Of a stretch of DNA of 64,000 nt, positions 32,293-40,932 are shown one piece after another. The translations under genes and the position numbers were made by a program. The stretch is from assembly GCF_025685565.1 (NCBI RefSeq), contig NZ_JAGSYE010000002.1, positions 62,001-126,000 on the forward strand. Reading direction: 5' to 3'. The notes beneath the pieces are model-generated. The model was not told the origin of the DNA and ran no database searches. It saw nothing but the letters and a program-made list of their open reading frames with translations. Each line of letters starts with the position of its first letter. The stretch's first letter is position 1. The DNA comes from Granulicella aggregans (GTDB lineage Bacteria; Acidobacteriota; Terriglobia; Terriglobales; Acidobacteriaceae).

Positions 32293-34083
32293 ATGATCCA
32301 GCTCCCGAACCCATTCCAGCCCCGCGAGACCCTCGCCCGCGCTCAGGTGCTGGAGCGCGGCACGCCCTTTTTCATCGACCTCGGCGTCGCTGCCATCGGC
32401 CTTGCTTGCTTTTATGCCATCCTCCGCATTGCCATGTTCTGGGCCGGTCGCCCTGAACCCGAGATGGTCGTCTCGCTTAGCCCGCGCTCACTCCCGCTCT
32501 ACGCCTTCTACTCCGTCGTCCGTATCGGCCTCGCCTATCTGCTCAGCCTGCTCTTCGCCATCACCTACGGCTACATCGCCGCCTACAACCAGCGCGCGGA
32601 AAAGGTTATGATCGCGGTCCTCGACATCCTCCAGTCGATCCCCGTTCTCAGCTTTCTCCCGCCGGTCATGCTCGCCATGATCGCCCTCTTCCCTACCCGC
32701 CAGCTTGGTGTCGAGATGGGCGCAATCGTCCTCATCTTCACCGGCTCGGTCTGGAACATGGCCTTCAGCTTTTACTCCTCGCTGAAGAGCTTGCCCCGCG
32801 AGCTAAAAGAAGCGACGGCAATCTACGGCTTCTCCGGCGTCCAGCGCCTCTTCCAGCTCGAGCTCCCCTACGCCGCCATCGGCCTCATCTGGAACTCCAT
32901 CATGTCCGTCGCGGGGGCCTGGTTCTTTCTCATGGCCTGCGAGATGTTCCATCTCGGTTCGCGCGACTTCAGGCTTCCCGGTCTCGGCTCCTATCTCCAG
33001 ACCGCTGCCGACAAGGGCGACGGTGCCGCTATCGCCTGGGGCCTCTTCACCATGGTCGCCATCATCGTCGCCACCGATCAGCTTCTCTGGCGTCCTTTGA
33101 TCTCGTGGTCCAACAAGTTCAAGTTCGAGCAGGTGGAGAGCAACAAGCGGGTCAACTCCCCGATCCTGCATCTCTTCACCCACTCGGACGCGCTCGCTTC
33201 CATCCGCCGCCACACCCTCGACCCATTCACCGAAAGCCTCTACGGCAAGCTCGCGTCGCGCCGGATGGAGCGCCTCCACAAGCTCGCCACCTACGATCCC
33301 GATGCCAGGCCCAGCCGCTCCTTTGCCGACCGCATCCGCGCCTACGGCGTTCCTGCGCTCCTCGGCATTATCGCTGCCGTCGCAGTAGCCTTCGCGGCAC
33401 TGCAGGCTGTCGCTCTTCTCCGTCCCCTTCCCGGTCGGGAGTACCTCCACATCCTGCTCGGCGCAATCATCACGTTCCTTCGCGTGAATCTCGCTCTGCT
33501 GCTCGCCTCTGCCTGGACCATCCCCGTCGGCGTAGCCATCGGCTCGAACCCGCGCCTCGCCCGCATCGCGCAGCCATTGGCGCAGATCGCAGCATCAGTC
33601 CCCGCCACGGCGCTCTTCCCTATTCTTCTTCTCGCTCTCGTCCAGATCGGTGGAGGCATGGGCATCGGCTCTATCGCGCTCATGCTCCTCGGCACTCAGT
33701 GGTACATCCTCTTCAACGTCATTGCCGGAGCTATCGCCATCCCCAACGATCTGAAGGAGGTCGCCACCCTCTTCCACTTCGGCACCGTTCAGCGCTGGAA
33801 GACCGTCATCCTGCCCGGAATCTTCCCCTTCCTGGTGACCGGCCTCGTCACCGCGTCGGGTGGAGCGTGGAACGCCAGCATCATCGCCGAGTACTTCCCC
33901 ATCAAGGGCAAGATCCTTCAGACCCTTGGCCTGGGCGCGATCATCAGCGAAGCGACCAGCACCGGTCGCTTCCCTGTTCTTCTGCTCTCTACCATCGTCA
34001 TGGCGATGATGGTCGTGACGACCAACCGCCTTGTTTGGCGGCCGATGTTTCGTCTGGCGGAAACCCGCTACAAGCTCAGCTAG
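32293..34083 (+). CDS. ABC transporter permease with two fused transport domains
   Basis: This 596-aa inner-membrane protein contains two binding-protein-dependent permease domains in one chain. The first (about residues 65-270) has the EAA-type loop near LPRELKEATAIYGFSGVQRLFQLELP. The second (about 390-590) has the corresponding loop IPNDLKEVATLFHFGTVQRWK and the segment WNASIIAEYFP. A hydrophilic linker of about 85 residues joins them. The fused layout means one polypeptide can supply the whole channel for the ATPase encoded at 28392. An alternative start is ATG 32221 with GAGG upstream; I chose 32293 because it gives a compact N-terminus and has promoter-like spacing. Confidence 0.9.
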   Translation: MIQLPNPFQPRETLARAQVLERGTPFFIDLGVAAIGLACFYAILRIAMFWAGRPEPEMVVSLSPRSLPLYAFYSVVRIGLAYLLSLLFAITYGYIAAYNQRAEKVMIAVLDILQSIPVLSFLPPVMLAMIALFPTRQLGVEMGAIVLIFTGSVWNMAFSFYSSLKSLPRELKEATAIYGFSGVQRLFQLELPYAAIGLIWNSIMSVAGAWFFLMACEMFHLGSRDFRLPGLGSYLQTAADKGDGAAIAWGLFTMVAIIVATDQLLWRPLISWSNKFKFEQVESNKRVNSPILHLFTHSDALASIRRHTLDPFTESLYGKLASRRMERLHKLATYDPDARPSRSFADRIRAYGVPALLGIIAAVAVAFAALQAVALLRPLPGREYLHILLGAIITFLRVNLALLLASAWTIPVGVAIGSNPRLARIAQPLAQIAASVPATALFPILLLALVQIGGGMGIGSIALMLLGTQWYILFNVIAGAIAIPNDLKEVATLFHFGTVQRWKTVILPGIFPFLVTGLVTASGGAWNASIIAEYFPIKGKILQTLGLGAIISEATSTGRFPVLLLSTIVMAMMVVTTNRLVWRPMFRLAETRYKLS

Positions 34084-34084
34084 A

Positions 34085-34174
34085 ACTTCGCCGACGAGAA
34101 ATTTCTTTGAAGTATCTACGCTCAGAACGAGTGGCGCAGCCTGGAGGAAGTTCGCCAGGGAAATTCTTGAAGTA
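34085..34174. repeat. Degenerate direct repeat pair
   Basis: Two related segments, 34085-34114 (ACTTCGCCG ... TTGAAGTA) and 34149-34174 (AGTTCGCC ... TTGAAGTA), lie about 60 bp apart just before the REP-like element. They differ by a few bases and small gaps and may be part of a larger composite intergenic repeat. Confidence 0.5.
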
Positions 34175-34181
34175 CCCGGTT

Positions 34182-34254
34182 TTGCTTAGGGCACGGCTTC
34201 AGACGTGCCTTTCGTGCCTCATTTGCAGAGCGGCTTCAGCCGCTGAGGTACGGC
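34182..34254. repeat. REP-like dispersed repeat, copy B
   Basis: This is the second copy of the element at 15646-15717: TTGCTTAGGGCACGGCTTCAG, a CGTGCC arm, a variable middle, then GCGGCTTCAGCCGC and TGAGGTACG. One base change (GCC to GAC) weakens the first palindrome. It lies between convergent genes. Confidence 0.8.
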
Positions 34255-34285
34255 TTTCTTTCTGCTTCGACCTTTTCAACGAGTC

Positions 34286-35893
34286 CTAAAGCCGAACCAC
34301 AACGTGCCCAGGGCAGAGGTTCTTCGCCTCTTGAATAAGCCGCTCAATCAGTTCATCTCCAGAGCGAGCTAAAAACCAGACCCCGCCGAGCAGGCGTTCC
34401 TGTAGATGCCCGTCAGGATAAAGGTTCAGAGTCATCGCATCGGCATGTTTGCGAAGACTCGCCTCTTTCTGCAACTCAAAAGTCGCAGCCATTCGCCGCA
34501 GCCGGTTCATCTGGTACCGCATCTTCGAGGCCGATACAGTTGCTGAGCGTCCCAGGCTTTCGTCCATCTCCGATAGATACTCCGTCAACGCCTTAAGCTC
34601 CACTTCCAGGGCATTTCCTACAGCCGCGATCTTGCGCTTCCCGGCAATCGGCATGGCACGTGCTCCAAGACGCTGTGCGAGAGCCTCAGCGGTCGTCATC
34701 GCATCGGGCAGCGAGACCTCATGCCGCGCCATGACTTCGCCGATTGCCGGCTCGATCAAAGTGGCGCTAAGTCTTGGCAGTACAGGGGTGATCCGCCCGA
34801 GGAGCTTCTCGTAAAGGACGGCGCTCTGGGCGAAGTACGCGATCTCGGCGGGCCCGCCGATGTAAGCCGCGGTCGGCAGAATCACATCCTGAAACACTGG
34901 CCGAAGCAGAGCGTTCGGGCTGATTCGTTCTGGGGCCGCATCCAGGATCGCCAGCAACTCATACTTGGAGTAGCTGCGGCCACCAGCCTTCCAGACATCG
35001 CTGCCCAGCCGCCTCAACGCAAGCCGCTCCCCGGTAAGCTCATCCACTAGAAACAACAACGAAGCTCCCGGCTTCACCAGCACCTGGGCGTGGTAGCCGT
35101 CGCGCTCCAGCTCTGTCGAGCGAGCCAACAGCGCCGTTTCCAACTCCTCAGCGCGTTCAATAGCCTCCCGGAGTACGGGCGACCCAAGCGCATGGAAGTC
35201 TCGACCAGCCGCGTCCATCACGATCAGGCCATGGGCCGAAAAGAGATAAGTCAGTAGTCTCGCGAAGGCTCCGCCCAGCGTACTCTCCGGCCTATAGAAC
35301 TCCCTGAGCTTTTCGGTGATGGGCGCCCATGCCAGCAACTCACTTGCCTGATCCAAAGCTTCCGTAATCCCCTGTCCCGGGATGACGCTGCCCACCGGAA
35401 CGGGTACAGCCGTCTTCAGATTTGCCTTGATCAACTCGACCGAAGTCTTTGTCAGCAGCGAAAGCTGGTCTACCTCGGCGAGGTCGTGGTCTTCAGTCGC
35501 CAGCCAGAAGACGGGCACATGATCGACGCCCGTCAACCGTGAAGCCTCAGCTGCCCGGGCAATCGCCGTAGCGGCCTTCAGCAGGGTCAGCAACGGGCCG
35601 CCGAAGAGTCCAACCTGCTGGCCCGTGACCACCGCCCTCGCTCCGTTGCGAAGCTTCTCTACATTTGCCAGCGCCTGCGGAGCTGCCCGGAATTCGATGC
35701 TCTGCTTGCGTAACGCATCGGCCAGTTCATCGCTCTTCGCGGGAACCACAGAGTTCGCTCGCATCCAGCTGTCGTTGGTTGGGTTAGTCCCGTACCAGGA
35801 GGCAACGACAGGGTTCTCTTGCATGGCAACGTAGTCGCGGTAGAGCCGCGTAACGTGTGGGAGAACGCTGATGGGATAACACTCTGTGCTCAT
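34286..35893 (-). CDS. bshC: Bacillithiol biosynthesis cysteine-adding enzyme
   Basis: This 535-aa protein matches BshC, the putative ligase that adds cysteine to glucosaminyl-malate in the last step of bacillithiol synthesis. The N-terminal part contains VVTGQQVGLFGGPLLTLLKAATAI, the family's most typical segment, and VPVFWLATEDHDLAEV. The middle has DVILPTAAYIGGPAEIAYFAQ, and a coiled-coil stretch precedes the C-terminus. Length fits the family (about 510-540 aa). ATG 35893 starts the conserved region; upstream in-frame codons would overlap the divergent NUDIX promoter. bshA and bshB are not in this window, so a complete bacillithiol pathway is inferred only. Confidence 0.92.
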   Translation of the reverse strand: MSTECYPISVLPHVTRLYRDYVAMQENPVVASWYGTNPTNDSWMRANSVVPAKSDELADALRKQSIEFRAAPQALANVEKLRNGARAVVTGQQVGLFGGPLLTLLKAATAIARAAEASRLTGVDHVPVFWLATEDHDLAEVDQLSLLTKTSVELIKANLKTAVPVPVGSVIPGQGITEALDQASELLAWAPITEKLREFYRPESTLGGAFARLLTYLFSAHGLIVMDAAGRDFHALGSPVLREAIERAEELETALLARSTELERDGYHAQVLVKPGASLLFLVDELTGERLALRRLGSDVWKAGGRSYSKYELLAILDAAPERISPNALLRPVFQDVILPTAAYIGGPAEIAYFAQSAVLYEKLLGRITPVLPRLSATLIEPAIGEVMARHEVSLPDAMTTAEALAQRLGARAMPIAGKRKIAAVGNALEVELKALTEYLSEMDESLGRSATVSASKMRYQMNRLRRMAATFELQKEASLRKHADAMTLNLYPDGHLQERLLGGVWFLARSGDELIERLIQEAKNLCPGHVVVRL

Positions 35894-35977
35894 ATCGCTT
35901 GGGCCAATGCAGGTTTGGATGCCCGGTTGCCGGTCTCCGATGCAGATTCTCCTGCTGCTGGATGATACCGTAAGGTC

Positions 35978-36598
35978 ATGGCTGCCAAGGTAAAGACCGC
36001 GCTCCAAGCGACCCCGTCGAAGAAACCCTCCTCAAAATCGGCTCTCGCGAAGTCCCGCCTGATCTCTTCGAAGCTCGCGTACAAGGGCCGCGTCATCAAT
36101 GTCTACAGGGACACCGTAGAGGAACCGAACGGCCTGATCTTCAAACGTGATGTGATCCGCCACAACGGCTCCGTAGTTGTGCTGGCGATCGACGAGTCCA
36201 TTGACCCCAAAGACCCCATCATCATCCTTGAGCGTCAGTATCGCCACGCCGTCGGCGAGTTCCTGCTGGAGTTGCCCGCGGGCCGTATCGAACCAAACGA
36301 GCCACCGCTTACTGCCGCAAAGCGGGAGATGATCGAAGAGACCGGATACCGCGCCAAGAGTTGGAAGCTGCTGACAAGGTACTTTGCAAGCCCGGGGTTT
36401 CTAGGCGAGTCGATGCACATCTATCTCGCGCGCGGCATTCGTGCGGGCGAGGCCCAGCCCGAACCCGACGAGCAGATCGAAATCCTGCAGATTCCCCTGT
36501 CAGAAGCCATGAAGCTCATCGCTTCGGGGAAGATTCACGATGGCAAGACCCTGATCGGCTTGCTGCTCTTGCAGGGTCAGCTTCGTGCGTCCAGCTAG
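35978..36598 (+). CDS. NUDIX hydrolase, ADP-ribose pyrophosphatase type
   Basis: This 206-aa protein carries a complete NUDIX box, G-x5-E-x7-REMIEETGY (about residues 104-126), which binds magnesium and hydrolyses nucleoside diphosphate derivatives. The context (LPAGRIEPNEPPLTAAKREM and the downstream RYFASPGFLGESMHIYLA) is that of ADP-ribose pyrophosphatases. A lysine/serine-rich head of about 25 residues precedes the domain and could be unstructured. TACCGT lies exactly six nt before ATG 35978 and no Shine-Dalgarno sequence is present, so a leaderless mRNA is likely. It is divergent from bshC. Confidence 0.9.
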   Translation: MAAKVKTALQATPSKKPSSKSALAKSRLISSKLAYKGRVINVYRDTVEEPNGLIFKRDVIRHNGSVVVLAIDESIDPKDPIIILERQYRHAVGEFLLELPAGRIEPNEPPLTAAKREMIEETGYRAKSWKLLTRYFASPGFLGESMHIYLARGIRAGEAQPEPDEQIEILQIPLSEAMKLIASGKIHDGKTLIGLLLLQGQLRASS

Positions 36599-36800
36599 AG
36601 TCACGCGCAGCGGCTGTGACTCGCTGAGAGAGAATGAGTTAGTTCCCGCGTCTGCCTCGAATCCAAGCTCAATCACCTGCGGGGAAACCCTCGGGCGCAA
36701 CCCTGCGTCTTAATGATCAATACCGCGCTAAAACCGCACGGCAGATAAGGGCCTCCCCAGAAACAGGCCTGGAACTCATGAATTCCTCCAGGAGCGCAAC

Positions 36801-37016
36801 TTGGCACAGTACAAAGGAACGGTAAAGTGGTTCAACAACGCAAAAGGTTACGGATTCCTCGGTCGTGACGATGGCGCGGATGTCTTCGTTCACTACAGCT
36901 CAATTCAGCTCGAGGGCTACAAGAGTCTGAAGGAGGGCGATTTAGTGGAATTCGACATCATCCAGGGTTCCAAGGGGCCCCAAGCGGATCAGGTAGCGCG
37001 AATCAAAGAGGCCTAA
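36801..37016 (+). CDS. Cold-shock protein (CspA family)
   Basis: This 71-aa protein is a single cold-shock domain that binds single-stranded nucleic acid and acts as an RNA chaperone. The RNP1 motif reads KGYGFLG and RNP2 reads VFVHYSS. It starts with TTG at 36801 behind CAGGAG; the usual MAxxGTVKWFN start ([12 protein letters not shown]) confirms the site. About 200 bp without genes lie upstream and may hold a structured leader, though no specific element was identified. A strong terminator follows. Confidence 0.95.
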   Translation: MAQYKGTVKWFNNAKGYGFLGRDDGADVFVHYSSIQLEGYKSLKEGDLVEFDIIQGSKGPQADQVARIKEA

Positions 37017-37052
37017 GGGAATCTAGCACTCCGGATAGGATCACTTACAATC

Positions 37053-37085
37053 AAAGGGGCAACCGTGACGAGCGGTTGCCCTTTT
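37053..37085 (+). terminator. Terminator of the cold-shock gene, overlapping the polX leader
   Basis: A 12-bp stem (AAAGGGGCAACC pairing with GGTTGCCCTTTT) with a loop of eight nt ends in a T-run. It lies eight nt before the probable polX ATG, so any transcript entering from upstream would stop just before polX. Confidence 0.85.
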
Positions 37086-37092
37086 GTCTCCT

Positions 37093-38844
37093 ATGGATAA
37101 CATAACCATTGCCAGGCTTCTCGATGAGACGGCCGCGCTTCTCGAGATCGACTCGGCAGACCCATTCCGCATTCGCTCTTATCGCCGGGCTGCCGAAGCG
37201 GTAGAGCAGCAGACGGTCCAACTGGCAACGTTGGCAACGCCCGAAGCAGACCCTAAAGCGTTACTTGCGATCGCTGGCATCGGCAAGGGCATGGCTGCAA
37301 ATATCCGCGACCTCGTCGCGACGGGTTCCATGCCGCTGCGCGAGGAGCTGCTGGCGAAGTACAAGCCAACCATGCTGGAGCTGCTACGCCTTCCCGGAAT
37401 GGGACCGAAGACAGTGGCGCTCATCTGGTCGGCGCTCGCGGTGGGCGATATCGATGCCCTCGAAGAGGCAGCTAAGGCTGGTCATCTGAACACGCTTCCC
37501 CGCATGGGCGAGAAGTTCACCACGAAGCTCCTCAAAGGAATAGAAGACTACCGCAAGAACTCGAGCCGGTTCCGCATCGACGAGGCGGAAGAGTTCGCTG
37601 CCCGGATCTCCGACCTGATTCGCGCATTTCCCGGCATAGACCAGATCACTCCGGCAGGCTCTCTGCGCCGCGGCAGAGAGACGGTAGGCGATCTCGATCT
37701 CCTCGTCACCGGCCCGGCCTGCGAGCCCGGCGTGGTCAGCGCCGCCGTCGATCACGTCGCCAGCCTGCCGCTCATCGACAAGCTTCTCGCAAAAGGCCAG
37801 AACAAGGTCTCCTTCACACTTCGCAATAATTTACAGGTGGACGTCCGACTGCTCCCGCGCGCCAGCTATGGAGCGGCCCTCCAGTACTTCACCGGCTCGA
37901 AGATGCACAACGTCGCTCTGCGTCAGCGCGCCATCAAGCGCGGCCTCACGCTGAGCGAATACGCCCTACTACGGCTTGAAGACAACGTGATCGTCGCTGC
38001 AGCCAGTGAAGAGGAGATCTACCGCGCGCTCGACCTCGATTACATCGCACCAGAGCTCCGCGAGAACTCCGGCGAACTCGAAGCAGCGGCCAATCACACA
38101 CTCCCGCAGCTAATCACGCTCTCTGACATCCGCGGCGATCTGCACATGCACACCAACGCGACGGACGGTCGCGACACCATCAAGCAGATGGCGGAAGCCG
38201 CGATCGCGCGAGGTCTAAGCTACATCGCCATCACCGACCACTCGAAGAATCTTGCGATGACCAATGGTCTTGACGACGCTCGAGCGCTTGAGCACGTCAA
38301 GCGCATCCGCGAAGTGGACGCCGAGATGGAAGGCCGCATCCGCGTGCTCCCCGGCATCGAGGTCGATATCCTCGCCGACGGCACCCTCGACCTCGACGAC
38401 TCTACGCTCGCCCAGATGGATATTGTCGTCGCCAGCATCCACAGCCGCTTCGATCAGCCGATCGAAGAGACTACGGCGCGAGTTCTTCGAGCGCTCGAGA
38501 ATCCGCATACGCGCATCCTTGGACATCCGACCGGCCGCAAGGTCCTCAAGCGCGATGCCTATGCTCTCAACATCGACACGGTACTCAAGCGGGCCGCCGA
38601 GCTTGGAGTCGCTGTCGAGCACAATGCCGCACCCGCCCGCTCCGATCTCAACGATCTCCATCTCCGCCTTGCAAAACAGCACGGCTGCAAGATCGTCGTC
38701 GACACCGACGCGCACGCCACCGAAGAGCTCGACCAGATGCGCTTCGGTATCACGCAGCTTCGGAGAGCATGGCTGTCGCCTGGTGACGTGCTCAACACGC
38801 TCCCGTTTGACGCGTTTACGGCAGCTCTGCGACAGAAGCCCTGA
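37093..38844 (+). CDS. polX: DNA polymerase X family with PHP domain
   Basis: This 583-aa repair polymerase has an N-terminal helix-hairpin-helix region (LLAIAGIGKGMAANIRD, LLRLPGMGPKTVALIW), a Pol-beta-like palm with the metal aspartates in GDLDLLVTG and VDVRLLP, and a C-terminal PHP domain (about residues 350-575). The PHP domain starts DLHMHTNATDG and includes AITDHSKNL, GIEVDIL and DTDAHAT. Bacterial PolX fills gaps in base-excision repair and the PHP module gives 3'-5' exonuclease activity. There is no Shine-Dalgarno sequence. A TACAAT at 37046-37051 precedes the terminator and could be a promoter box. TTG 37084 is an alternative start. Confidence 0.93.
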   Translation: MDNITIARLLDETAALLEIDSADPFRIRSYRRAAEAVEQQTVQLATLATPEADPKALLAIAGIGKGMAANIRDLVATGSMPLREELLAKYKPTMLELLRLPGMGPKTVALIWSALAVGDIDALEEAAKAGHLNTLPRMGEKFTTKLLKGIEDYRKNSSRFRIDEAEEFAARISDLIRAFPGIDQITPAGSLRRGRETVGDLDLLVTGPACEPGVVSAAVDHVASLPLIDKLLAKGQNKVSFTLRNNLQVDVRLLPRASYGAALQYFTGSKMHNVALRQRAIKRGLTLSEYALLRLEDNVIVAAASEEEIYRALDLDYIAPELRENSGELEAAANHTLPQLITLSDIRGDLHMHTNATDGRDTIKQMAEAAIARGLSYIAITDHSKNLAMTNGLDDARALEHVKRIREVDAEMEGRIRVLPGIEVDILADGTLDLDDSTLAQMDIVVASIHSRFDQPIEETTARVLRALENPHTRILGHPTGRKVLKRDAYALNIDTVLKRAAELGVAVEHNAAPARSDLNDLHLRLAKQHGCKIVVDTDAHATEELDQMRFGITQLRRAWLSPGDVLNTLPFDAFTAALRQKP

Positions 38845-39470
38845 TGCACAGAGTTGTTGACGGCAGTCAGGCTGTCAGAAAGAATTTCAGCATGCTACCA
38901 CTCCTGTTCGCCATGATTGTTTTTCTTTTCATGCTGGTAGGAGCAGTGACGTTTTTAGTCTTCGTCGCTTTACCTCCGTTTCGGCGCTTTGCTCTCAGCG
39001 CCGCGTTGTGGTGTGCAACATGGGGACCATGCACGATAGCGCTCATGACGCTTGCGGGCCTTGCGCTTGTAGCGGACGCCTTCATCAGTACCAATGGAGG
39101 TGCTCAGTCACTTCATTCGCCAACGTTACTCACAACCTTCGGTTGGGCATACCTGGGCGCGGGAGTGCTGTTGACAGTCGCCGTCGCTACTGTGGTCGCA
39201 TGGCTGCATCAGTTCATCGTCCACCGCTTCACGTTTATGTTATTTCGCGTGTATGCGACTTTGATCGTGGCGGGGATTGGTAGCGTCTTCGGTTGGTCTC
39301 TGAGTTGGTGGATGATATCGCGGGGATTTGCTCATGTTTGGGTCTGGTCGGTTCTAGGCATGGCGATCCTTGTCGGAGGCTTTGGCGCTGCCGCCTACAG
39401 CGGAGCGCGGAGTCTTCGTGGAGAAGCACCGAGCAGCGTATGGGTTTCGCAGGAAGAGTTCACCGGCTAG
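38844..39470 (+). CDS. Predicted four-helix membrane protein
   Basis: I do not recognise a named family. The 208-aa product has about four to five hydrophobic helices: LPLLFAMIVFLFMLVGAVTF near residue 20-37, ALWCATWGPCTIALMTLAGL near 55-75, LGAGVLLTVAVATVVAWL near 105-122, then ATLIVAGIGSVFGWSLSWW and VLGMAILVGGFGAAA. The ATG at 38844 shares one base with the polX stop codon, so translation could be coupled; ATG 38892 is an alternative start closer to the first helix. The C-terminal tail is cytoplasm-like and charged. Confidence 0.6.
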   Translation: MHRVVDGSQAVRKNFSMLPLLFAMIVFLFMLVGAVTFLVFVALPPFRRFALSAALWCATWGPCTIALMTLAGLALVADAFISTNGGAQSLHSPTLLTTFGWAYLGAGVLLTVAVATVVAWLHQFIVHRFTFMLFRVYATLIVAGIGSVFGWSLSWWMISRGFAHVWVWSVLGMAILVGGFGAAAYSGARSLRGEAPSSVWVSQEEFTG

Positions 39471-39508
39471 TGGATAGATAGAGTTTGAGGATTTGTTTGT
39501 CCGGGATA

Positions 39509-39928
39509 CTACCGCCAACTCACCGCAAGATGCCACCGCAATCCGCGCTCCTCCGCCTTGCGCAGTACGATCACATACTCTTCCAGTTCAGCCAGTACGA
39601 GAGCGCCTTCAGCGCCAATCTGCAACGGATCTTCTCGTAGCGCATGAATCAGCGCAGAGACCGTCTCCAGTCCGGCGGCTGGCGCGTACCACTGCGGCGG
39701 AGGCAACTGCGTAAGCAGCTCAGGATTTCCTGCTCCCTCTTCGATCAGAAGCGCCATGGAGTTCTCATCGGCTGAAAAGAACTCGAGCAACGGCTTAACT
39801 CCCAGCCGCAGCGCGAGCCGTTCCACCGCGTCCTCGTGCTGCGCCAGCGATGTGCCGTTCACAAAGATGTCGTAACCGGGGTCTTCACCTTCCACGACGA
39901 TGTAAAGAGAAGCAGCCATTCTCCGCAT
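39509..39928 (-). CDS. Hypothetical acidic protein
   Basis: I do not recognise this 139-aa protein. It has a soluble alpha/beta look: LYIVVEGEDPGYDIFVNG at the N-terminus, a helical stretch with RLALRLGVKPLLEFFSAD, the loop LPPPQWYAPAAGLETV, and a charged helix LVLAELEEYVIVLRKAEERG near the end. No metal or nucleotide motif is visible. Starts at ATG 39928 or 39919 are both possible, and neither has a well-spaced ribosome binding site. It ends facing the membrane-protein gene and may be expressed alone. Confidence 0.55.
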   Translation of the reverse strand: MRRMAASLYIVVEGEDPGYDIFVNGTSLAQHEDAVERLALRLGVKPLLEFFSADENSMALLIEEGAGNPELLTQLPPPQWYAPAAGLETVSALIHALREDPLQIGAEGALVLAELEEYVIVLRKAEERGLRWHLAVSWR

Positions 39929-39954
39929 CTTATCGCGAAGCGCCTGTAGAAAAG

Positions 39955-40857
39955 TCAGCGTAGATGCAGGCTGGAGGCATCGTCGTCGCCCGCTGAAGCT
40001 TCGTTCCGGATCAGCATGACTCCGCTCACCGTCAAAAGGATCATGCCGACGCCTGCCTCGAACTCAATCCCTCCGCCCATCGCGGCGTAACCCTCGGCGG
40101 CGGTGATGAGCGGCACCAGAAGGAACCGGGCGGAGAGTCTGCCCGGATCGACCTCGCGGATGAGCCAGACGGTCAACCACATCACCGGAAGATCGAAGAG
40201 CAGACAACGGACGCTCTCGAATGTTACGGAGTGCAGTGTCAGCGAAGGCCAGCCCGTAACTAAACCGTAGACGCCTAGAGGAGCCGCGCAGCCAAACGCC
40301 GTGAGTGCCACGGCCGTCGCGATTGCAACGCTCCGGATCAGCTTGTGCATCACAATGCCACTGACGGCCACAAGCAGGCAACATGCGGCTATGACGCTGA
40401 AGAAGAGCCATCCCCGCACAGAGCCGGGGAGCTGACCTCGAAATACGAGAAATGCGCCGCCCATGCCGAAGACGCTCGTTAGCAGAGAGCGCGGCGCGAC
40501 CCCGCGCACGCCCGTCCAGTCGAAGGCGCTCAGCAGGAGCACCGTCAGCAAAGGTATCGAGCAGAATAGCAGCACGCTGGTAAACTCCGACACCGCGCCC
40601 GCGGAGACACCCAGCGCCAACGCGGGAGCCGCGAAGATGCCCATCCCAGTCAGCGCGATCGCACCGGCCACGGGGACCTTCGGCAGACTCGTGCGCCGCG
40701 CAAGACAGTAGCCCATCGCGACCAGCCCGATCACCGCGAAGTGGATACACCCCGCAGCCGGAAATTCGATCTCGCGCGGATAGATCTGCAGCAGGATCCA
40801 TCCGCTCCCGGAGAGCACGCAGAGCAAGGCCAGCCCAAGGATGTGCGATTGCTTCAT
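39955..40857 (-). CDS. DMT/EamA-like membrane protein
   Basis: This 300-aa protein is almost entirely hydrophobic, with about nine to ten helices arranged in two similar halves, as in the drug/metabolite transporter superfamily. Helix-rich segments include AGAIALTGMGIFAAPALALG and FTSVLLFCSIPLLTVLLLSAF in the first half, and LLVPLITAAEGYAAMGGG and GVGMILLTVSGVMLI in the second. The EamA repeat is weak, so the assignment is tentative. The substrate cannot be predicted. It follows pnp after a terminator and probably has its own expression. Confidence 0.6.
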   Translation of the reverse strand: MKQSHILGLALLCVLSGSGWILLQIYPREIEFPAAGCIHFAVIGLVAMGYCLARRTSLPKVPVAGAIALTGMGIFAAPALALGVSAGAVSEFTSVLLFCSIPLLTVLLLSAFDWTGVRGVAPRSLLTSVFGMGGAFLVFRGQLPGSVRGWLFFSVIAACCLLVAVSGIVMHKLIRSVAIATAVALTAFGCAAPLGVYGLVTGWPSLTLHSVTFESVRCLLFDLPVMWLTVWLIREVDPGRLSARFLLVPLITAAEGYAAMGGGIEFEAGVGMILLTVSGVMLIRNEASAGDDDASSLHLR

Positions 40858-40883
40858 GACGTTCCCATACCCGGCAAAACGAA

Positions 40884-40907
40884 AGGGCCGCGCCGAAGCG
40901 CGACCCT
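40884..40907 (-). terminator. Terminator after pnp
   Basis: On the minus strand AGGGTCGCGC, a TTCG loop and GCGCGGCCCT form a stable stem followed by TTTCGTTTTG. It lies about 25 nt past the pnp stop codon. Confidence 0.85.
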
Positions 40908-40932
40908 CTTATAGACATCTGCTGAATGCGGC

